From Edaphochlamys debaryana (Eukaryota > Chlorophyta > Chlorophyceae > Chlamydomonadales), in the NCBI GenBank assembly GCA_016858145.1, contig JAEHOE010000087.1:496001-560000 (forward strand): DNA of 64,000 bases, read 5' to 3'. Below, one piece after another: positions 57,594-64,000 of the stretch. The notes beneath the pieces were generated by a model that worked only from the letters and a program-made list of their open reading frames with translations, had not been told where the DNA came from and ran no database searches. The stretch's first letter is position 1; each line of letters starts with the position of its first letter. The position numbers and the translations under genes were made by a program.

Positions 57594-60500
57594 TCAGGCG
57601 AGCATAGCGTCAGCCTGCGCCGCGGCCTGCTGCTGGAGTGACTCGGGTGGCGTGCCCGGGTGCGGCACGGGGGAGGCACCCGCCTGGCCAGCCACCGCCG
57701 GCTGGTGGTGGTGGTGGTGGTGGTGCTGCGGCGGCGGCGGCTGCGACGGTGGCGGCGCCGCCGCCTGGTACGATACCGTCGTGCCGTACACAGCGGCGTA
57801 GTTGGGCCCATATGGGCCCGGCCAGGGGTAAAAGTACGTGCCGGGCGCGACGACGTACGCTACGTGGCTGCCCGGCGGCGGCGGGCCTCCCGGCGGAGCC
57901 ACCGACCCTGCGGCACCGGCGTCCGACGGCGGCGGCGGCAGGTGCTGTACGACGGTGTACTGCGGAATCAGGCCATGCGAATGGGCGCCGGGGTGGGCTG
58001 ACGGCGGCGCTCCCGACACGATGTACGTGCCGTGGGTCTGGTTGGTCGGCGGCGGCACCAGCGGCGGCGGCGGGCCGGGCCACACGTACCCCGGCGGCGG
58101 CGGGGCAGCCGACGGCGGCGCGTGCGCCAGGAGGTAGTGCGGCGGCGGCGGGCCGTGAGCGAAGGCTGGCGGCGGCGGAGCGGGGGCCGCCTCTGGCACT
58201 GGTGCCGGCGCCGCCGGCGCGGCGGCGCCCCAGGCGGCCGCCGCGGGACCACCCCAGCCGAAGCTCGACTCCCGCTTGAGGTCGGCCGGGTCCGCAGCCG
58301 GCGGCGCTGCGGCAGCGCTGCCGTTGGCGCTCTGGCGGCGTACCACGTCGCTGCCGCCAGCGCCGCCGTCGCCAGCGGTGCCCATGACGACGGGGCCCAG
58401 GGGTCCCGCCGCCGCCGCCGGAGCTGGCGGCGGCTCGGGCTTGACGGCCGGAGCCGCAGCCTCGGCGGCAGCGGCGCCCGCGGCGGCGGCAGCCACGGCG
58501 GCGGCGGCGTCGTAGCCGGCGGCGCCTCCGCCTCCGCCAGCGCCAGTCAGGAGCGGGGAGTCGGGGCAGCCGAAGTCGAGATGTGGCGAATCGAACAGGT
58601 TCGGCGGGGTCCAGGGCCGGACCGGCGCAGTCAGGTGTGCTCCGAAACGCCACGGCGCCGGCGCCGGCGACATCACGCGCGACGGAGCCTGCGGCGGCGG
58701 AGCCGCCGCCACCGGGGCCGCCGCCGCCGCCGGTGCGGCCGGCGCCGGCGCCGCTAGCGGCGGCTCGTCATAGTTGAGCAGGGCGCTTCCGCTGGCGACG
58801 TGACGCATGCCGCCGGCGGAGGCGGAAGCCGAGTAGTCGGCGGCGGCCTGCGGCGGCAGGAAGAGGCACGTGTCCTCCTCCTCAGACGACCTCGGCGCGC
58901 CCACCGGCGCCGCTGACCACGGTGGGCCGGCGGCGGCGCCGCCAAGCGGCGCGGGTGCGGCCGTCGCCTCCGACGCGGCCGCCGACGAGGCGGCGGCGAT
59001 GGCGGCGGCGACCGCAGCGTTGGTGGCGAGGGCGGCGGCGTGTTGGGCAGGAGCATGGAGGCCGGAGGAGTCTCGGCCGGGGGAGTCGTGCGTGGGGTCT
59101 CGGCGGGGGCTCAGGGAGGCCGGGGAGCCGTGCGGCCGCGTCTTGCCGCCGCCGTGGTAGCGGGGCGCCTGAGGGCCATCGCAGGAGCAGGAAGAGGGAC
59201 CGTCAGCGCGGTTTGCCAGCATCAGAAAGCCGGCCAGGCGGCGCAGGCCTTCATCTGCAGCGAGCTTAAGAGGCCTGTGGCCATGCTTCAACAACCATGC
59301 GGCGCCGCATCCTCAGAATTAGAAAGACGGCTAGGGGGCGAAGGCTCATCAACCCTGCGACAATAGCCATTCGGCGTCGCATCCTCACCTCATCCGCCAG
59401 TTGCTGCATGTTGTTGGACGACCAGTTGTACGGAAAGGAGGCCGGGCCAGACCAACCGCCGCCGCCGCTCCCAGCGGCGCCGCCACTGCTGCCGCGGTGG
59501 CCGACGCCGGCGGCGGCGCGGGCGTCCTCCACCGCTGCCGCCGTCAGCGCCGGCGGCACGGTCTCGGAGCCGAAGGCGGCGTGCACGACGGTGCAGGCGG
59601 CGGCGGCTGGCTGCAAGGAGGCGGCGGCGGAGGGGGCGGCGCTGAGGAAGCCCGAGCCCGGGGCGGAGGGGCCCTGGCCGGAGCGCGGCATGCTGGGCGT
59701 GGGGTAGAGCGCGGCCATGCGGAACGGCGAGGGACCCCCTGGGTCGGCGGCGCCGCCGGCGGCGGCGGCGGCAGCGGCCTGGCTGGCGGCGTGGTATGCG
59801 TGCGGCGGGGCGTGCGGCGGGGCGGAGTGTGCGGCGGCCGTGAAGTAGCCGCCGCTGTCGCTGCGGGGAAGGAAGGGAATGAGTGGAGGCACGGGCAGAA
59901 GAGGGAGGGTCAGTACACAGGTAGGGCATGGACATATGTGCCCGCTGGAAGGAGATCTCCAGTCAGGCACACGGCTTCGCTCAACAAAGTGGAAGGCCGC
60001 TTGGCAGAAGGGGCAGTCTTGCGCGCTAGCGGAGGACCCACGGCCAGCACTGCTTACCAGAAGCTCTCGTTCCTGGCAGGCGGCGGCCGCACGCGAGCGC
60101 CCTGGACGCCGCCGTCGCCGTCGCCGTCGCCGTCGCCGTGCCCCTCCTCGTCACTCTCTGCCTCAGCCTCAGCCTCCGCCGCCACCATACACCGCAGCCG
60201 CTCCGTGCTGACGGCCGCCGCCAGGCGGCGGGAGCGGCGGCGGGCCGACGCCGCCGCCAGCGCCGACGCCAGGGCGGTGTCGCCGTCGGCGTCCACGCCG
60301 CCGCCGGCGCTCTCCGCCGCCGCCACCGCGCCGCTGCCGCCGCTGAGGCGCAGCCGCGCGGTGGCGGCGGCAGCCGCGGCGGCGGCGGAGCCGCAGTGCG
60401 TGCCGGTGGCGGTGGCGGCGGGGGACTCGCCGCCGAGGCTGCTGGCGGTGACGGCGGTGGTGGTGGCGGCGGTCCAGGTGCGGCCGTTGCTGCGGGAGGT

Positions 60501-62996
60501 GGTGGATGAGTCGCCCAGGGACTGGAGGTCGAGGTCGCCCTCATCCGAGGATGACGGCTCCAGCTCCCTGCGAGGCCCAGACGCAATGAGGTCAAGGGGC
60601 TGGCAGGACGCGCACATCAAAAGGGGGCCGGCGGCAGCTGAAAGCTTCGGGGCCAGCAAGCCTCACAGATAACTCAAGTAAAACAATTGGAAGATAACGT
60701 CTAGGCGAAGTCAGCTGCCCCAAGCAAGGCATGGCCGTGCGGGCACCGCAGACTGAAATGGGATACGGTGGCATGGACTCGCGGTGCGGTGCGGTGCGTT
60801 CTGCCGGAGGTTCCCACCTGCTGATGCGCTTGCGCTTGCCGCCGCCGCCGCTGCTGCCACCGCCGCCGCCGCCGCCCCGCCGCCGCGGCGCCGCGGTGAG
60901 GTTGAGTGAGTCCAGGTACTCCTTGAGGGGGCCGGCGGGGTTGTCGGGGGTGACGCGCTTGCGGAGCGTGGCGTTCCAGTGGTTCTGCGGGCGGGCGGGG
61001 AGGGCGGGCGAAGTCGAGGGGAGGTGAGGAGGCAGAGGCGCAAATGGCCAAGCGCGGATAGCCGACAGGACGAGGAGCGGAGCCGCGTCCCTGTCGCCCC
61101 CTTCCAATCAACGTCTCCTCTCCGTACCCACATGGAACCTCGTCGCGTTTTCGCTGCTGCGCTAACAGGCAGGGCAGAGCCAGAGCCCGGACCCACGCCG
61201 CTACGCGTTCTCGCCCGAGGCGCTAGGCCTTCCAAGTCCACCAAACCCCCGTCCATGCTCTCTCTCAGCCCCCATCCAGCTAGCAGCACGCTCACCTTGA
61301 CCGCGTTCTCGCTGCGCCCGGGGATGCAGCGCGCGATGTCGCTCCAGCGGTTGCCCAGGCGCCGGTGGGCGTCCACCACCAGCACCTCCTCCTGGGGGGG
61401 GGGACGGACATTGGGGGACCGCGGGAACGAGGGGTCGGGTGGGGCGAGGAGGGCGCGCCGGGTCGGGAATACGGGGCCAAGCAAGCAGGCCTCCAGCTGC
61501 ATGGAAGCCCGCTGGGTGCTGCTCCTTGGGTGAGAGGGGATCAGATGGAGGGCACGATTCCTACAGGTCTGAGGATCCTACAGGTCTGCGGACAGCGTTG
61601 CCGCACGCACCTGAGGCGTCCATGGGTCTTTCCTAAGGCCGGGGCTGAGGTGGTGGTTCCACCGCTCGCGGCACTGCTTGCCGATACGGCCCTGCGACAG
61701 AGGGGTTGGGCAGGGGGAGGGAGGGAGCCTCAGATGTCGGTGTGCCTACCAGGAGACCAGGCAGGGGCCTCCCGGGGGGCATCCAGAGGGACTGCCTTCC
61801 GCTGGCTTCCAAGGCCCCCCTTTGCCCTCCCTCCCCCGCCCCACGTGCCACCACGGCTTGCCGCTCCCCCCAACCCCCCGAGCCAAGAACCCCCCAGGGC
61901 TCATCCCGGGCCCCCTGACCCACGAGCTCTGCATCTCCCATTCCCTTCCCCCGTGGCGCATAGAGCTTGCTGGCCGCGGCCCTCGTTGAGCTCGATAGCC
62001 TGCCCCAACACCCCCGGGGCGCACCTGCGACTCCCCCTTGCCCGTGGACTCGTTCAGGGCGCGGGCGATGGGGCTCCAGTTGCCCTCGCCGAACTTCTTC
62101 ACTAGCCTAAGAGTCGCGAAGGGAGCGACAGGGCGGGAAGGGGGAGGAAGCTGGGGGTAAGCGAACACAGCAGAGCACGCGAAGCGTGTGTGAGTGCATG
62201 AGTCGGCTGGACTCCGATTGCGAACGGGGTGGGGAAGTCGGCGCTGTGCCGGCGCGGGGGGAGCTGCGCGAACCACGCCTCGAGCTGGAGGCACCGGCGC
62301 CCGGCGACCCAGCGGGCGAGTGAGTGACAAGTGCCGGCGAAAACGCGACGAGCTGAGGGGTCAAACCGCTCTGAGGGGAGGGAGGCGGGGGCGCGCAGCT
62401 CCGCGTGGGCCGGGGGGTCGCGCGGTTGGAGGCGCGCCGATAGGCGGTTCAGGGCTGCTTGCTCGTGGCGCGGTTTGGGTCGGGGGGGGGGGTGCGTCGC
62501 GGGGGGAACGGGGCCTGTCAGGGCTGTTGCGCAGCTGCTGCCTGCAGCCGTTTCTACGACTCTAGCCGCGGCACGCGCCGGCGGCTCGGCCGCCCTAGTT
62601 GCAGATAGTTGGTGCTGCTGCGGCTGCCGCGACACGGCGCCGTTCGGGCTCGCCACCGGGCACGTGCTTCGCAAACGCTGATCGTGGACCAACAGGCTGC
62701 GGCGCGGCGCTATGCGGCGCAGGGGCCTTCGGCGGGGGAAACCGCTTTCACTCCAACCTAGGCGCAGGCCGGAACGGAAGTCGCGAAGCCGCGGCCGAAG
62801 CCGCCCCGTAGCCGAGCCCGCACCGACCTGGTCAGCAGAGCGTCCTCCTCGGGGCTCCATCCGCCTGGCAGAAAGCGCGTTGGGCGCACGAAAGGGCGCG
62901 AGGGTTTTAGCCGCGGCGATTGCAAGCCCGAGTATGCGGCCGTGGGAGAACGCAGCCCGTCCTCAGCTGTCGGCGTAGCGTGCTCTTACCCTTCAT
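57594..62996 (-). CDS. R2R3-MYB transcription factor with very long low-complexity tail
   Basis: Predicted 1047 residues, 9 exons: 62996-62990 (7 coding nt, ATGAAGG), 62864-62828, 62106-62025, 61691-61611, 61391-61296, 60984-60818, 60567-60058, 59860-59389, 59285-57594. It starts directly with the DNA-binding domain: R2 (MKGGWSPEEDALLT, GNWSPIARALNE, GRIGKQCRERWNHHL) and R3 (DPWTPQEEVLVVDAHRRLGN, IARCIPGRSENAVKNHWNAT). All six structural Trp are present (5, 25, 53; 66, 85, 104). R2 is about nine residues longer than usual between its second and third Trp. The R3 sequence resembles the plant MYB98/MYB118 group. The rest is disordered: Gly runs, an acidic GDGDGDGDGG patch, long Ala/Pro tracts, a His run, VKPEP and LKRESSFGWGG motifs. 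A nuclear DNA-binding regulator; targets unknown. The 59388-59286 intron is the least certain. Confidence 0.92.
59218..59385 (-). repeat. Imperfect tandem duplication at MYB exon 9 border
   Basis: Segments 59385-59315 and 59312-59218 (minus strand) both start GGATGCG(A/G)CGCCG and both end in a similar CT(T/C)CGCC...GCC...TTTCT pattern. The first lies in the last intron of the MYB model and the second spans its 3' splice site and the start of exon 9, suggesting a local duplication of about 70-95 bp that altered the splice border. Confidence 0.55.
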
Positions 62997-64000
62997 TTTA
63001 GCCGTGGGGTGCCGGGATGCTCCACTGCGGCGCTCCGGGTTGCTCATTCGCCGTGGGACTGAGCCAGCCCGCTGCGCTGCTCAAGCGCAAGCCTCAGAGC
63101 TGTGCATGTGAGCACCAGCCGCTTGCAGCGCAGTGCGGCCAAGGAGAAGGGCTGCAGCCAGCTGGGGCTCCGCTCCGATGTGCTGCGCAACACCTCTGGA
63201 ACCTTGACAAGTCCGCTCTGGCCGCTCGCGTTCCAATCAGCCAAAGATGAAAACGGTGGACTAGAACAGGAGCTCGGCTAAGATTCCGGCGAAAGCAGCG
63301 TCGAGCCGAAGGGTTTGCCGGTCTGGTGGCCAGTGGTCGCTTAACGGTATCAGCGCTCTGCCTAACGAGCAGCGCGTTGCATGAAACGGGCAGTAAATGC
63401 TGGGGAGCGTATGTTTGTGCCCGAGCCCGAGCCCCATGAATTCGCACCGCAAATACCCGGCATCGGCCAGGCTGTCCCAAAGCCCCCATTCGCGCGATGC
63501 CCAGGCGCATTGCCACCGACCGGCTCTTTTACATTGCTGCAAGCCAAGGGCCATCGCTGCAAGGCGGGAGGAGCAACGACTTGTAACCGGCAAGCCAATC
63601 GAAACTTTCCCAGCCGCCCAATACGTCGGCCCAAGTTAGGCGCGGGACACACGTCGATGGCTTGACCGTATGCGAACGTCGCGGGCGCGGCGCCAGCTCG
63701 GCATGCGGTCTCCAGCAGGTCCACGGTCTCGACACCTCTGCCAGCATACGACGGCGAGCTGGCCTTAGGCAGGCTACGTCGAGGGCGGGTGTGTCTAAGC
63801 GCTGTCGTCGTCGTCAGGCCCCCCTCACCTCCTCTTAAGAAGGGGGGCGGGGCAGGGTCTGGAGGTGACGCCGTCTCGTGTGACCCCGTTCTGAGCACGC
63901 GGGGGAGCAGAGGAGTGTGTCGTCCGAAGGCGACCACCCATTGCGACCACCCTGCCGTCGCAAGGCAAACTGCAACTGGGTCTGGCCCACCAGCCCGCAG
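62997..64000. other. MYB upstream region
   Basis: 1004 bp to the right edge, expected to contain the MYB promoter and 5' UTR. Several frames are open on both strands, but none shows a domain or plausible splice structure. I see no gene here. Confidence 0.4.

Noticed and set aside
57610..60672. Several long Arg/Gly-rich frames on both strands over the MYB tail
   Set aside because: GC triplet repeats keep all frames open. Only the minus frame continuing from the MYB domain has consistent splice phase.
63094..63937. Frames of 140 and 191 codons near the right edge, minus strand
   Set aside because: Mutually overlapping, no domain and no coding bias; probably MYB upstream DNA.
1..64000. CRISPR arrays, prokaryotic operons, transposases, rRNA or tRNA genes
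   Set aside because: None recognised by eye. The spliced gene structures identify eukaryotic nuclear DNA; a tRNAscan run would be needed to exclude tRNAs formally.

Overview
This window looks like nuclear DNA of a green alga (Chlorophyta, probably a trebouxiophyte such as a Chlorella or Auxenochlorella relative). It is GC-rich, its genes are cut by many short introns (mostly GT-AG, a few GC-AG), and G/C dominates third codon positions. The gene content fits too: giant TmcB-type PAS membrane sensors, an R2R3-MYB, a mitochondrial proline dehydrogenase and a CDPK/CaMK-type kinase. I cannot name the species. All gene models were built by eye from splice-site phase and protein-family motifs.

Layout: (1) 1-12522, minus: a very large TmcB-like multi-membrane, multi-PAS protein (copy 1), whose 3' end runs off the left edge. 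(2) 12868-13770, plus: an unrecognised 300-residue protein. (3) 14422-20379, minus: a 17-exon protein kinase with a predicted N-myristoylated start. (4) 21321-22376, plus: a small secreted EGF-like protein, model incomplete. (5) 23450-29245, minus: a 15-exon proline dehydrogenase with a canonical EF-hand. (6) 30173-33655, minus: an ankyrin protein with ten repeats, most of its exons holding one repeat each. (7) 34654-49934, plus: the second TmcB-like gene (copy 2), 48 exons, in inverted orientation to copy 1. (8) 51906-54759, minus: a coiled-coil plus ankyrin protein. (9) 57594-62996, minus: an R2R3-MYB with a tail of about 900 low-complexity residues.

The main structural event is the inverted, head-to-head duplication of the TmcB-like gene around a spacer of about 22 kb carrying five unrelated genes. 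Nearly every intron position is shared by the two copies. Parts of the middle are almost identical even in introns, while the ends are clearly diverged. Copy 2 has one extra intron, an expanded intronic repeat and a single-base insertion that breaks its reading frame in exon 23. Copy 1 is open throughout the visible part.

The genes do not form an obvious pathway. Two themes recur: signal sensing (PAS sensors, kinase, Ca2+-binding PRODH) and ankyrin proteins on either side of copy 2. I saw no CRISPR array, rRNA, tRNA or transposase gene.
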